From contig JALOQS010000005.1 of the NCBI GenBank assembly GCA_025459355.1, positions 1 to 44,717 of the forward strand: a stretch of DNA of 44,717 nt, given 5' to 3'. Positions 1-9,831 of this stretch are shown here, in pieces. Made by a program: the position numbers and the translations under genes. This DNA comes from Pirellula sp. (lineage in GTDB: Bacteria > Planctomycetota > Planctomycetia > Pirellulales > Pirellulaceae). Position 1 is the first letter of the stretch; every line of letters starts with the position of its first letter. The notes under the pieces were generated by a model, which was not told where the DNA came from, did no database searches, and saw nothing but the letters and a program-made list of their open reading frames with translations.

Positions 1-3000
1 GAATTTCGATGGGCAAATAAAGTTAGGATCGAACGCGCTCGGGTCATAGCAACGTAAAGACTGCTTGCCAAAACTCCTTTGTCCTGCGCGCGAAAAAAAT
101 CGATGCCCGGTATGATCACAACTTCGGAGTCGTACCCTTTGAATGAAGCGGAGGTCGTGGCCAAGATTACATTGGCGCTGCGTTGATACGCTTGATTGGT
201 TTGCACGCTCAGTACGACTCCGAGCTCCTTAAGCACCGGAGCAACAATTTGTTCTAAGCGTGCCCGAACGAATTTGGAATTGTAAATCACCGTAATGTCA
301 GATGGCTTAACGCCTTCGTCCTGAATGAGTTGCCGACAATACTCTGCCATGGCGACGAACTCTTTGTCTAAGGATTCGAATTTGCGGAATTCCGGCTTCG
401 GGCCGTCGATCTGATTAAATCGGACGTTCCACCAAGTCATGCCATTTTTGGTCACCTGCTCGACCAGACCACGAGCAAGCAATTCTTTGTAGTCTTGATT
501 GTCGGTCTGTGGTTGCAATTGGCAAAGCACGTTCAGAGCAAACTCAGTGATTGGTTTTGTGCTCCGAAAGCTCTCTTTCATGACGGAGGATCGACCACGC
601 ATATCAAGACCCAACTCAGACCATTTAGGAATCGCGCGATCGTAGATGTTCTGCGCATTGTCATAGAAGATGTTTACGGAGCGACTGTTGGAATCGTAGA
701 TGTTGGTTTGGCGAGTTAAAGCGGTCAGGAGTTTAAGCGTGTTAGGGCCCATATCCTGCGCCTCGTCGATGAACAAAGCATCGCAGCGATGTTCGATTCG
801 ATTCTTATCAATACGACTCAAATAAGCCTCTGCCGCCTGATCATAATCGAATCCAAAACTCTCTGCGTCTAGCCCCACCTCAGGCAAAATCACTTGTAAC
901 AAATCACGGATATGCTGTAGCGACACACGGTTCCAGGGAAACGGTTTTCCATCCGCCGCCTGCTCCCACGCGTTCACAATGGACTCTGATATGAGCGTCT
1001 GGAGAGAACGGTTTGCGAAGATCGCCCATATGCGAATGTTCTGCTCGGTTCGCAATCGATTGACCGTTTGCATCAGCCAATGCGCCAGGACCACCGTCTT
1101 GCCACTGCCAGCTACACCTCTTACAAGTCGCGGCTTTCCGTCTAGTTCCAGGCCGCACAATCTTTGTTGCTCGTGGGAAAGAACAGGTCTCAACTCTTTC
1201 CGTTTCGTGATTTGGTAACCTACGCTGGTTGTTTCTCGGACCAACGATGGTTGCGGGGGTTGGAACTCTTCCATGACCGAGACCGCTTGCCATTCATAAT
1301 GGCGAAACTGCTTTCGCAAGACTCGTGGCTTTAGATGACGAATGAGGGGGCGTAGGTATGGCTCATTCATTTCCCCTCGGCTTGCAAAAACCAAGACTGC
1401 TTCGCGAGCGCGACTAATCGCGACATTAATCATTCGTTGCCATTCGTCATAGGGCCAACTGTAGCTACCTGCATTGACCGAATCGAAGATGACGATATCC
1501 GCCTCAGAGCCTTGTTGACTATGGACTGTAGAAGCGGTCCAGTTTTGAATGTGATGATCGGCGAGATAGCGACTCACCAGACTGGCTTGTGCTTTAAAGG
1601 GGGACAAGAACAAACCGTGACTCTCCCGAAACTCAACGTGGGAAAAGAAATGATTGAGAATGTCGATGGACACCTTTCGTACCCAGCTACGATTACCAGG
1701 GCCTCGTTCCGCACGAATGTTTGGCAAGTCTGATGATTCTTCATCCAGAACGTACCAGATTGCTCGCGTGTCATCGGACAGGGGCTGGGGAAGTTTGGTG
1801 AGCCGTTGCTTAACTTCTGGGGCGGTTACGAGTTGCGAGTCATATTTGTACTTGGAAACAATTTGGCATATCTCGTCTTGCATACGCCGTTGCTCGCGCA
1901 GGATATGGACACCATTGCATTGAGTTGTGATCGTATCGAGATGGCTTAGACCGCTCATGGCGAGCCACTTCATTTGGTTGGTAGGAAGCACTCGGCTGAT
2001 GCGACTGATGGGAGCTAGCTGGTGAGAATCCCCAATCAAAACGACACGCCGGCTAGCTAACATCGAGAGCGCTGAAATAGAGGCCCGTGATAGTAGTCCG
2101 GCTTCATCGATCATTATTGTCGTAAAGGGAGCAAAGCCTGCTTCGAGGTCGGTTTTGATCTCAGCTCGCTTTAGCAGAGTCGTAGCTTTAAATGCGGTCG
2201 TGACAACAACGCGGATTTTAGAGTCCAAAAAGTTTTTTAACGAAGCGTCGCGCATTTCTCTCTGCAGTAATTTGATTTGGCTGCGAATGACTGCTTTCTC
2301 TTCAGAGCCACGAGAGCGAATCAGGTCTGCAGAGAGCAGTTCGATCTGGCCAAGATAGTCCGTTTCCGTTCCTTTTAGCATGGAAAGAAGCTTTTCCGAT
2401 TGATAGCGCTCCAGCCGAGCCCCTTTCCCGACACGCAATAATGTCCCACGATCAAATTCAGACAGGTTCGATTCCCGCGCGGCTCTTCCAATAGAAATTG
2501 CAATCGCATCGGTGGCTCGATTCGTCGTTGAAACGATTAGAATTCGCTCCGAAGGGTCGGCGAGCACTTCCGCGACTTGCTTACCCGCCGTGTAGGTTTT
2601 GCCTGTTCCCGGTGGCCCCCATAGAACACTCCATGATTTACCCCACCACGTTTGCAAATGCTCCAACCCCACAGCCTGCGGATTGCCAACATCGGGATGA
2701 ATCCCCCCCTCTGTAGCTAGCAGGCGATTCGGCAACAGCTTTCGAATGGATTCGTAAGCGGGTTCATTGAAGAGCGAATTCAAGAAGGCTAAAAACTCAA
2801 AAGGTCGAACGTAAAATGAACCTTTCGTAGGGGGGAACTCTGGGTTGGAGACTGACACAAAGATGCGACCCGTGGACTCATCGACCTCGAGCACTTCGCC
2901 TGTCCATAGTACGGAGTCGGATTCCTCCTGTTCGTCTGCCGATTCGAGATCGAAGAGCGAACGACTTTCTGTACGTTGCTCGTCCATGTGAGCAGGGCGA

Positions 3001-3260
3001 AATGCGATCGCCCCTTCCCATGTCCAATCGAACTCGACGGAGTGTCCGACATGCAGAATATAGATCGTTCCACTATCCGATGCGGAAAGAACGCTTACTT
3101 TGCGGCATCGTAAAAGCTTCCATTTGACCGAATCGCGATACTCACGCTTTATTGCTTGCTGTACGTCACCTAAGTAAGATTCAGGGGCCACAGGCAGTTC
3201 GATTCGAATCGGGAAACGAGCTTTATCGAACCGATCATCATCAAGCTCGTCATTATGCAT
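1..3260 (-). CDS. Tandem superfamily 1 helicase fusion (UPF1/DNA2-like plus UvrD/Rep-like), C-terminus off the window
   Basis: The minus-strand frame is open from an ATG at 3260 (in-frame TGA just upstream) to the left edge, giving 1086 residues without a stop. Two complete helicase motif sets are visible. Helicase 1 has Walker A GPPGTGKT at residues 215-222, Walker B IDEAG near 384-388 (Gly where Gln or Ser is common), motif III GDSHQLAP and motif VI VAISRARE near 613; this is the UPF1/DNA2 (COG1112-like) type. Helicase 2 has Walker A GVAGSGKT near 715-722, Walker B IDEAQD near 831-836, an ESFRST segment and motif VI VAMTRARS near 1070; this is the UvrD type seen in NERD-helicase-like proteins. 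The first 210 residues look like a beta-rich accessory region. The role is probably nucleic acid unwinding or translocation. It is divergent from the five-gene operon at 3608. Whether a nuclease follows helicase 2 cannot be seen. Confidence 0.88.
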   Translation of the reverse strand, partial: MHNDELDDDRFDKARFPIRIELPVAPESYLGDVQQAIKREYRDSVKWKLLRCRKVSVLSASDSGTIYILHVGHSVEFDWTWEGAIAFRPAHMDEQRTESRSLFDLESADEQEESDSVLWTGEVLEVDESTGRIFVSVSNPEFPPTKGSFYVRPFEFLAFLNSLFNEPAYESIRKLLPNRLLATEGGIHPDVGNPQAVGLEHLQTWWGKSWSVLWGPPGTGKTYTAGKQVAEVLADPSERILIVSTTNRATDAIAISIGRAARESNLSEFDRGTLLRVGKGARLERYQSEKLLSMLKGTETDYLGQIELLSADLIRSRGSEEKAVIRSQIKLLQREMRDASLKNFLDSKIRVVVTTAFKATTLLKRAEIKTDLEAGFAPFTTIMIDEAGLLSRASISALSMLASRRVVLIGDSHQLAPISRISRVLPTNQMKWLAMSGLSHLDTITTQCNGVHILREQRRMQDEICQIVSKYKYDSQLVTAPEVKQRLTKLPQPLSDDTRAIWYVLDEESSDLPNIRAERGPGNRSWVRKVSIDILNHFFSHVEFRESHGLFLSPFKAQASLVSRYLADHHIQNWTASTVHSQQGSEADIVIFDSVNAGSYSWPYDEWQRMINVAISRAREAVLVFASRGEMNEPYLRPLIRHLKPRVLRKQFRHYEWQAVSVMEEFQPPQPSLVRETTSVGYQITKRKELRPVLSHEQQRLCGLELDGKPRLVRGVAGSGKTVVLAHWLMQTVNRLRTEQNIRIWAIFANRSLQTLISESIVNAWEQAADGKPFPWNRVSLQHIRDLLQVILPEVGLDAESFGFDYDQAAEAYLSRIDKNRIEHRCDALFIDEAQDMGPNTLKLLTALTRQTNIYDSNSRSVNIFYDNAQNIYDRAIPKWSELGLDMRGRSSVMKESFRSTKPITEFALNVLCQLQPQTDNQDYKELLARGLVEQVTKNGMTWWNVRFNQIDGPKPEFRKFESLDKEFVAMAEYCRQLIQDEGVKPSDITVIYNSKFVRARLEQIVAPVLKELGVVLSVQTNQAYQRSANVILATTSASFKGYDSEVVIIPGIDFFRAQDKGVLASSLYVAMTRARSILTLFAHRN

Positions 3261-3607
3261 TTCAAATTCGAATCAACAACGAGCATCGAAAATAGTAAGC
3301 TTGCCAGCGCGTCAGGTTCCGCCCAAATGACTCCGCACAAACCTCTAAGGTAATCTTAAGCTCAGGCCTCGACTAGCCGATTATGCATGCTTTCTCATGG
3401 TTTACAACTTGAGCGAAGGTACCTCGCGCTCTCACCTATACGAATCCCCCTGCAAGTTTCTTTTGATTTTCGTGACCAGAATCGTATCAGGTAGTCGGCG
3501 TGCCCTAGTCGACGCACGATTTTGCGGCCGATAGAATAGGATCGCACGTCGCGGACAAAATAGGTCCCAAGAACACCCCCGTCCTCCCTTCACTACTCCT
3601 TGACACG
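3261..3607. promoter_or_regulatory. Divergent intergenic region between the helicase and the SWIM operon
   Basis: This 347-bp gap separates two divergently transcribed units, so it should hold both promoters. I see no convincing consensus -35/-10 pair. A short inverted repeat, CGTGC (3499-3503) and GCACG (3513-3517), lies about 90 bp before the SWIM start and could be an operator, but a five-base stem is weak evidence. No small gene is convincing here. Confidence 0.4.
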
Positions 3608-5002
3608 ATGTCTTTATCAACAAGCAAGATAACGGAACTTGCGCCAGATCAAGAATCGCTCAACGCCGCTAACAAGCTGATGAAGCCAAACAAATGGCCT
3701 TGTCTCGCGCAGCATGAGCATTTGGTTTGGGGAGAATGCCAAGGCTCGGGGGCTAATCCCTATCGAACGGTATTCGATCAAGTCAATCTTGGGTACAAAT
3801 GCACATGCCCCTCCCGAAAATTCCCTTGCAAACATGTCCTAGCTCTTATGTGGATGTTTGCAGAAGCCCCCTCGAATTTCGCACCTGCTGACGTGCCGAC
3901 TTGGGTCTCGGATTGGGTAGGTCGGCGCCGGAACACCGATGGATCTAACTCCAAGAAACCTGAGGTCCCAGCTTCGAACAAACAGGCCAAAAGTTTGATC
4001 GCGGCTCAACTCGCAGAACCTGAAAAGGCTATCGATCCAGAGATCGAAGCTCGAAGGAAAGCTGCCTCCCAAAAACGTTCACAAGCGACCCAGCAATCGA
4101 TTGCAACGGGCCTTGAGGAACTACAACAGTGGCTGGCCGATCAACTACGTTCTGGGTTGTCAACTCTCGTTAGCGATCCGACCTCTCGTTGCCGAACGAT
4201 CGCGGCTCGATTGGTGGACGCAAAAGCTCAAGCTATGGCCAGCCGATTGGACGAGCTGCCGTCGCGAATTCTGCTAGTGCCTAGCGAGTGGCGCATCGAT
4301 TGGTTGATTCAAGAGCTTGGTCGAATCGTGTTGATCTGTCGCGCATGGATGGCAGATCCCGATGATGCTGAACTCACCCGATTGGTAGGTAGCAGCGAAA
4401 CACGCGACTCGATTATAGCCCTGAACGATGCGCCGAGACTCTGTTCCGTATGGGAGGTTATCGGCGAGCAAGTGTCCACGCGCCGGGATGGCTTGGTGAG
4501 CCAATCGACGTGGTTAATGAACCATGGAGATGGCCAACGTTTCGCGTTGCTCCTTGATTACTTCCCAGCCTCTCTGGGCAAGCGAAGCAGTTCATTCTCG
4601 GTGGGTGAAACCATTCTTGCCGAGCTGGTTTTCTATCCCGCTCGACATCCCTTGCGGGCCGTGATCGCAGAACGAAAACAGGTCGATGCGCCGAATGCAA
4701 CATTTTCAGATTGTTGGCCTATTCCCTCTTCCGATCCACTCTCTGTTTATCGCGACGTACTAAAACTATCACCATGGTCATCCGATGTGCCGCTTTTGTT
4801 GCCCCGGGGCCGTCTCGCGCAATCGGGTGCGCAAACGTGGTGGCAATCGGAAGACGAATCCCTTTGCTTGCCAATCATGGACAAGCCTCAGAAGTCTATT
4901 CTCGGACTTGAATTGCACACGGCAGCCGCGGTGTGGGATGGCATGGCATTGAAGCTTTTATCCGGTCGTTCTCAATGGGGGCCATGGTCGTATGACAACT
5001 GA
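3608..5002 (+). CDS. SWIM zinc finger protein, first gene of the MoxR/vWA operon
   Basis: A 464-residue protein with a clear SWIM zinc-binding motif, CxCx6CxH, at C65, C67, C74 and H76 (CTCPSRKFPCKH). SWIM domains bind zinc and are thought to mediate DNA or protein contacts. The remaining ~370 residues match no domain I can name; a charged, Ala/Gln-rich segment at about 110-170 may be a helical linker. There is no signal peptide or membrane segment, so it should be cytoplasmic. It heads an operon and its 3' end overlaps the DUF5691 gene by 11 bases. SWIM proteins recur beside DUF5691, MoxR, DUF5682 and vWA genes in other bacteria, as far as I recall, which supports a shared function. The start is the first ATG after the divergent gap and has no strong Shine-Dalgarno sequence. 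Confidence 0.88.
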   Translation: MSLSTSKITELAPDQESLNAANKLMKPNKWPCLAQHEHLVWGECQGSGANPYRTVFDQVNLGYKCTCPSRKFPCKHVLALMWMFAEAPSNFAPADVPTWVSDWVGRRRNTDGSNSKKPEVPASNKQAKSLIAAQLAEPEKAIDPEIEARRKAASQKRSQATQQSIATGLEELQQWLADQLRSGLSTLVSDPTSRCRTIAARLVDAKAQAMASRLDELPSRILLVPSEWRIDWLIQELGRIVLICRAWMADPDDAELTRLVGSSETRDSIIALNDAPRLCSVWEVIGEQVSTRRDGLVSQSTWLMNHGDGQRFALLLDYFPASLGKRSSSFSVGETILAELVFYPARHPLRAVIAERKQVDAPNATFSDCWPIPSSDPLSVYRDVLKLSPWSSDVPLLLPRGRLAQSGAQTWWQSEDESLCLPIMDKPQKSILGLELHTAAAVWDGMALKLLSGRSQWGPWSYDN

Positions 5003-6464
5003 CCTATTAAAGAGTCTCGATGATCTTAAAGGGATCTGGCTGATGGGTGGCTCCGCGATCGATAGAGCCCCCAAGTTGTGGCAAGACGCTGTCCGAGATT
5101 TGGAGCAACAAGAGTTAGCCCTCGTCGCGCTGGCCGGTCAAGCGATCTCGTTCGCACTGCAACCGATGCCTACTCGGCAGTTAGTCGTCTCGCCAATACT
5201 GCCTGCTTTGCCCCTGCCTGCGACTCCTGAGCCAGCTCGTCAGATGATTCGGTTTTTGTTAAAGGTCGTCAAGTTGACTGAGGCACAAATGGCCGATGTG
5301 ATTAGGCTGCTAACGGCCCGAGGTTATGCAGTAAATCCGATTGATTATATGCCGAGAAACTATTCCCAGCTGCCAGATCTGTATTCGGTGTGGGAGGCCT
5401 GGGATCGCGCTGAGAAAGCCCCCGCTGCAGGTACCGCGTCAGCTTTTCAAAACGTGTCGGCTCTTCAAAACGAAATAGACGCTGAGAACTGGGATCAATG
5501 GCTACCGGCCGAGCGTCGGATGGCTTTGGCTGAACTGAGACGTCAACGACCTCGCGAAGTTCGGGAGTTGTTAGCGGATAAACTACCAACATTACCTGCC
5601 GAAGAACGATTCCGGATACTGGAGCTATTTAACGACAACTTGTGTCCCGAAGATCAAGCGTTCTTGGAAGGCTTGATGCAAGATCGATCTTCAAAAGTCA
5701 AACAACTGGCGCAATCGTACCTCGCTCGCCTCGGTGTTTCGACGTGTTTAGATGAGGATAGCATCGAGTTCGCCCAATTCTTTACCGCCACCAATGTGGA
5801 TCTGAATGGCATCCTGAAGATCACCGCAAATCCTCTTAAAACGCCTGCGCAAAAGAAACGACGTGCGGTCTTGGCAAGCAAGCTTAGTTTACAATGTCTA
5901 GCAACAGGCCTAAAGATCGCGAGTGAAGAGCAGTTGGTTCATGGGTGGGATCATGTTGATCCTCAAGCCTCGGATGAATTTGTTCGGATGGTGGCTGCAA
6001 CTGGTAGCGAAAAATCGGTCGCTTCGCTAGCGCGACGCATTGAGTCCCTAGATGGAATATCGGCCGAAGCACTCCAGCTCCTATTTCAACGACTAAGTCC
6101 GCAAGTGCGACGTGAGTTACTACCGCGAGTCTTAAGCAACGACGACGCCACGTTCGCTGCGACGTTAATGTGCTGTGGCAACATGCTTGGTGAAATCGCG
6201 ATGGAGCAACTGGTGCCAACTCTCGCGTTCAACGAGTTGTTAAAAATTTGTCGAGAAGAGGCTTCGGCCAATGTTTTGAAGAAAGATAAATTGCGACAGG
6301 GACTCTATACGCTCGGGTTAATCGCAAAACAATCCGCCGCTTCAGAACTTTTGAAGATGTTCACGAACGCAGGTCTATTTGCGTCTGATCCGTTGTTGAG
6401 TGTTTTAAAGCTCAATACATGCTTGCCACATAACGATTGCTTACCACGAGGAGATGATTTGTGA
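4992..6464 (+). CDS. DUF5691 family protein (helical repeat), operon gene 2
   Basis: A 490-residue soluble, Leu/Ala-rich protein. Residues ~170-245 (RRMALAELRRQRP, then EERFRILELF, then DRSSKVKQLAQ) look like paired amphipathic helices of HEAT type, and further helical segments follow. This composition and the operon position match the DUF5691 family, whose function is unknown to me. It starts inside the SWIM gene (11-base overlap) and ends on the GTG of the AAA+ gene (4-base GTGA overlap), so translational coupling is likely. Helical-repeat proteins are usually scaffolds, so an adaptor between the SWIM protein and the ATPase is a reasonable inference but is not shown by sequence. No membrane segments or catalytic motifs were seen. 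Confidence 0.8.
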   Translation: MTTDLLKSLDDLKGIWLMGGSAIDRAPKLWQDAVRDLEQQELALVALAGQAISFALQPMPTRQLVVSPILPALPLPATPEPARQMIRFLLKVVKLTEAQMADVIRLLTARGYAVNPIDYMPRNYSQLPDLYSVWEAWDRAEKAPAAGTASAFQNVSALQNEIDAENWDQWLPAERRMALAELRRQRPREVRELLADKLPTLPAEERFRILELFNDNLCPEDQAFLEGLMQDRSSKVKQLAQSYLARLGVSTCLDEDSIEFAQFFTATNVDLNGILKITANPLKTPAQKKRRAVLASKLSLQCLATGLKIASEEQLVHGWDHVDPQASDEFVRMVAATGSEKSVASLARRIESLDGISAEALQLLFQRLSPQVRRELLPRVLSNDDATFAATLMCCGNMLGEIAMEQLVPTLAFNELLKICREEASANVLKKDKLRQGLYTLGLIAKQSAASELLKMFTNAGLFASDPLLSVLKLNTCLPHNDCLPRGDDL

Positions 6465-7537
6465 GTGACGTATTACGACATCCGGCCGAGTTAACCTATG
6501 CGGACGACTTGGCAGCATTGAAAGCGACCGACCATCATCCGAAACCTGTGGGTTGGGTGCTTAGTCCGCAATCTGTGGTGACTTATCTCGTGGGTGGAAC
6601 GGCGGGCGGGCGAAGCATTGATCCAAAGTACGTGGGGAACCGTCGTATCATAGAAACAGCAGTTGCTACATTGGCCACCGATCGGGCGTTGCTGCTGATG
6701 GGGATTCCGGGCACAGCAAAGAGTTGGGTCTCCGAGCATATGGCGGCGGCGATTAGCGGTGATTCGACGAAAATCATTCAGTGTACCGCCGGTACAGACG
6801 AGAATCAGATTCGCTATGGTTGGAATTATGCACAACTTTTGGCGAAAGGGCCTAGTCGCGAAGCATTGGTGCCTACGCCACTCTTGCGTGCCATGGAGAG
6901 TGGCAGCATATGTCGGCTCGAAGAGTTGACTCGCATGGGTTCAGATATTCAAGACACCCTGATTACCGTTTTGTCGGAGAAGATGCTGCCTATTCCGGAA
7001 TTGAATAGCGCGGTATATGCGCAGCGAGGATTCAATGTCATCGCAACCGCCAATGATCGCGACAAAGGTGTTAACGAATTATCGGCGGCACTCAAACGAC
7101 GATTTAATGTTGTCGTGCTACCGTTGCCTGATGATCTAGAGGAAGAAATCAGAATCGTTACTCGTCGTGTTAGCGAAACTGCTCAGTCCCTGAATTTGCC
7201 AGAAGCAAAGAACGTTGTTGAGGAAGTGACGAGAGTGTTAGCAATCTTCCGAGAGCTACGAAGCGGAGAGACAGCGGATGGGAAAGTTACGATCAAAAGC
7301 CCTTCATCAACCTTGTCGACCGCAGAAGCGATTTCGGTCATGGTGAGCGGTTTATCTCACGCAGCGTACTTTAACAACGGTGTATTGTCTGCTGATGGAC
7401 TCGCTGCCAACGTCTTGGGTGCTATCGTGAAAGATCCCGTTCAAGACAAAGCCGTTCTTGAAGAGTATTTAGAAACGGTTTTAAAGAAGCGCAGAGACTA
7501 CTCGGACTATTACACTACCTTAACCGAGCTAATCTAA
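6461..7537 (+). CDS. MoxR-like AAA+ ATPase, operon gene 3
   Basis: A 358-residue AAA+ ATPase. Walker A is GIPGTAKS at 81-88, with the AKS ending typical of MoxR relatives. The Walker B region reads ICRLEELTRM, with E154-E155 in place of the canonical Asp-Glu. Sensor 1 is the Asn in ATANDRD (N198), and an arginine-finger candidate lies in LKRRF at 211-215. MoxR ATPases act as chaperone-like remodellers and usually work with a vWA partner, which here is two genes downstream. The start is a GTG at 6461, preceded by a good ribosome binding site (ACGAGGAG at 6446-6453), and overlaps the previous stop by four bases. The stop shares one base with the next ATG (TAATG). ATP hydrolysis with the Glu-Glu Walker B is plausible but untested. 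Confidence 0.93.
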   Translation: MSDVLRHPAELTYADDLAALKATDHHPKPVGWVLSPQSVVTYLVGGTAGGRSIDPKYVGNRRIIETAVATLATDRALLLMGIPGTAKSWVSEHMAAAISGDSTKIIQCTAGTDENQIRYGWNYAQLLAKGPSREALVPTPLLRAMESGSICRLEELTRMGSDIQDTLITVLSEKMLPIPELNSAVYAQRGFNVIATANDRDKGVNELSAALKRRFNVVVLPLPDDLEEEIRIVTRRVSETAQSLNLPEAKNVVEEVTRVLAIFRELRSGETADGKVTIKSPSSTLSTAEAISVMVSGLSHAAYFNNGVLSADGLAANVLGAIVKDPVQDKAVLEEYLETVLKKRRDYSDYYTTLTELI

Positions 7538-9831
7538 TGGTTGGCGATGTACACTATTTTGGCATTCGGCATCATGGGCCGGGTTCAGCGCGACGACTGT
7601 TGGAAGCCCTCGAAGACGTGCTGCCGGTCGAGGTGTTGATCGAAGGGCCGTCGGATCTTTCGGATTTGATTCCGATGTTGTCTCATCAAGATATGGTGCC
7701 TCCCGTCGCGCTGCTCGCCTATCCAGCTGGCGAGCCAGAGCGTTCGATTTTTTGGCCCTTTGCGGTGTTTTCTCCGGAGTACCAAGCGATTTGCTGGGCC
7801 GTCAAAAAGGGTGTGCCCGTCCGGTTTATCGATCTGCCGGTTTATTGGCGGCTTCCAGAGTTACCATCGAGTGAAAATGAGAACGAACAAACGGTTGCCC
7901 CGAACGTTGAGCATGATTCTAGATTTGGTAGCCCTCGATCGACTGAGTCGCCAACGCAACAACCGCCAGAACAATCTGGATTCTCAATAGAGCGTGATCC
8001 GATAGGGGCTTTAGCCAGGGTAGCCGGTTACGAGGACGGTGAAAGTTGGTGGCAAGATGTAATCGAAGAGAACCCCGAACCGGGCCCCATCTTTGCTGCG
8101 GTCGCGGATGCGATGAAAGCTTTGCGAGACAGTGTCGCTCCTCCCAAAGAGCACGAGGCGGCCCGCGAAGCGCATATGCGGCTTGAGATCGCCAAGTCCC
8201 TCAAGTCAGCTTCAGGACCAATCGCGGTCGTGTGCGGTGCATGGCATGTTCCCGCATTAAAGGAAAAGCACTCCATGAAGGATGATCGAGAGCTTTTAAA
8301 GGGGGTCGCCAAGCGAAAGATATCCGCGACATGGACACCTTGGACGGCACCTCGATTGGCGATTGACAGTGGGTATGCGGCAGGGGTCACTTACCCGGGG
8401 TGGAACAAGCATTTGTGGGAAACCTCGCGAAAAGAACAATCGACTCGTTGGATGGCACGTACCGCTCGTTGTCTTCGTGAACAGGGGCAGATGGTTTCAA
8501 CGGCATCATTGATTGAGGCAGAACGCCTAGCGGTTGCGATTGCAGCGATTCGGGGACGCCCGCGAGCAGGGTTCGAGGAATTGATTGATGCCACGGTGGC
8601 TTGCATATGTTATGGCAACGAGATTGTTTGGAAATCCGTTGCAGACAAGATGTTAGTTGGTGATGAGGTCGGAGTAATACCCGAGGGAGTGCCGTTAGCT
8701 CCACTGTTAGAGGATCTGCAAAAGCAACAAAAGATTACACGATTAAAGCCCGAGGCTCTTGAGCGGGAACTCATGCTGGATCTACGTTCTGAAAGTGGTC
8801 TGTGCCGGTCCACTCTGTTGCACAGGCTAAACGCTCTAGGAGTTGGGTGGGGGCAATTGGATGACCCTGGCGGTAGTCGGGGCACGTTTCGAGAACGTTG
8901 GATACTCCGATGGGAACCGGAGTATTCAGTCCAATTGGTGGAAAATCTGATTTACGGTGCCACGATTGAACAAGCGGCAACGGGTCGGATCATCGCGTCG
9001 CTCCCTAAAGCGAAAGGTCTAGGTGAGCTTTCGAATTTGGTTTTTCAAGCGTTGACGGCGCAGCTGCCCGAGGCTGCGGCAAAAGTGAGTGTTGCCCTGG
9101 AACACCGAGCCGGATTAGCCACCGATTGCCAGGAGATGCTAACTGCCTTGCCGCCGATTGCAGATGCACTGCGATATGGCAAAGCCAGGCACGTCGACAT
9201 GGGCCAAATGGCCGTTCTCTTTGATCGAATAGCGGTTCAAGCGGCGCTCGGTCTTCACCATGCGTCACGAGGCCTGGATGATGAGGCTGCCGGTACGTTT
9301 CGCGACTCGATTCGGGGGGCCGACAGAGCGATTCGATTGATTGACTCCGTTGCCCTGTCCTCTTGGTTAGAAGCTTTGAGAGACATCGTCGATGATGAAC
9401 GAGCGACGGCCCTCATAGGTGGTCAAGCGGCACGTCTACTGTATGAATCCGATCAACTCAGCTCAGACGAGGCCGTAACTCTTTTAGGACGTAAACTCTC
9501 CCCAGGCTCTACCATGTCGGAAGCCGCTGGATTCTTCGAAGGATTCTTGGAGGGAGCGGGTGTTCGACTCATACACGATCAATCTCTCCGTAGCTGCATA
9601 AATGACTGGATTCTAGAAATCGATGAAGAATCGTTTGTTGAAGCGTTGCCGATCTTTCGACGCGTCTTTTCGAATTTAGACAAAATGGAGCGTCAACGAT
9701 TACTGGTAGCAGCTCTTGGTCAAGAGACTCAACATACCAGATATGTTGTGACGCAGGGCATCGATCATTGCTGGTCGGAGCATGTGCAAACGATTGCGAG
9801 CATCCTCAAAGGCAGGGCAGACCATGAGTGA
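7537..9831 (+). CDS. DUF5682 family protein with TraB/ChaN-like motifs, operon gene 4
   Basis: A 764-residue cytoplasmic protein. The N-terminus carries HYFGIRHHGPGSA (residues 6-18) and IEGPSD (35-40), and GAWHVPAL follows at 234-241. A spaced His/Glu-rich set with a late GAxH motif resembles the TraB/EreA/ChaN-like superfamily, which includes hydrolase-like and haem- or metal-binding members; this assignment is my inference. The segment EDGESWWQDVIE (166-177) also looks family-typical. Residues 112-150 form a low-complexity, probably disordered insert. The C-terminal ~450 residues are helical and may bind partners. It overlaps the upstream gene by one base and the vWA gene by eight, so it belongs to the same complex or pathway. 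No experimental function is known to me. Confidence 0.82.
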   Translation: MVGDVHYFGIRHHGPGSARRLLEALEDVLPVEVLIEGPSDLSDLIPMLSHQDMVPPVALLAYPAGEPERSIFWPFAVFSPEYQAICWAVKKGVPVRFIDLPVYWRLPELPSSENENEQTVAPNVEHDSRFGSPRSTESPTQQPPEQSGFSIERDPIGALARVAGYEDGESWWQDVIEENPEPGPIFAAVADAMKALRDSVAPPKEHEAAREAHMRLEIAKSLKSASGPIAVVCGAWHVPALKEKHSMKDDRELLKGVAKRKISATWTPWTAPRLAIDSGYAAGVTYPGWNKHLWETSRKEQSTRWMARTARCLREQGQMVSTASLIEAERLAVAIAAIRGRPRAGFEELIDATVACICYGNEIVWKSVADKMLVGDEVGVIPEGVPLAPLLEDLQKQQKITRLKPEALERELMLDLRSESGLCRSTLLHRLNALGVGWGQLDDPGGSRGTFRERWILRWEPEYSVQLVENLIYGATIEQAATGRIIASLPKAKGLGELSNLVFQALTAQLPEAAAKVSVALEHRAGLATDCQEMLTALPPIADALRYGKARHVDMGQMAVLFDRIAVQAALGLHHASRGLDDEAAGTFRDSIRGADRAIRLIDSVALSSWLEALRDIVDDERATALIGGQAARLLYESDQLSSDEAVTLLGRKLSPGSTMSEAAGFFEGFLEGAGVRLIHDQSLRSCINDWILEIDEESFVEALPIFRRVFSNLDKMERQRLLVAALGQETQHTRYVVTQGIDHCWSEHVQTIASILKGRADHE

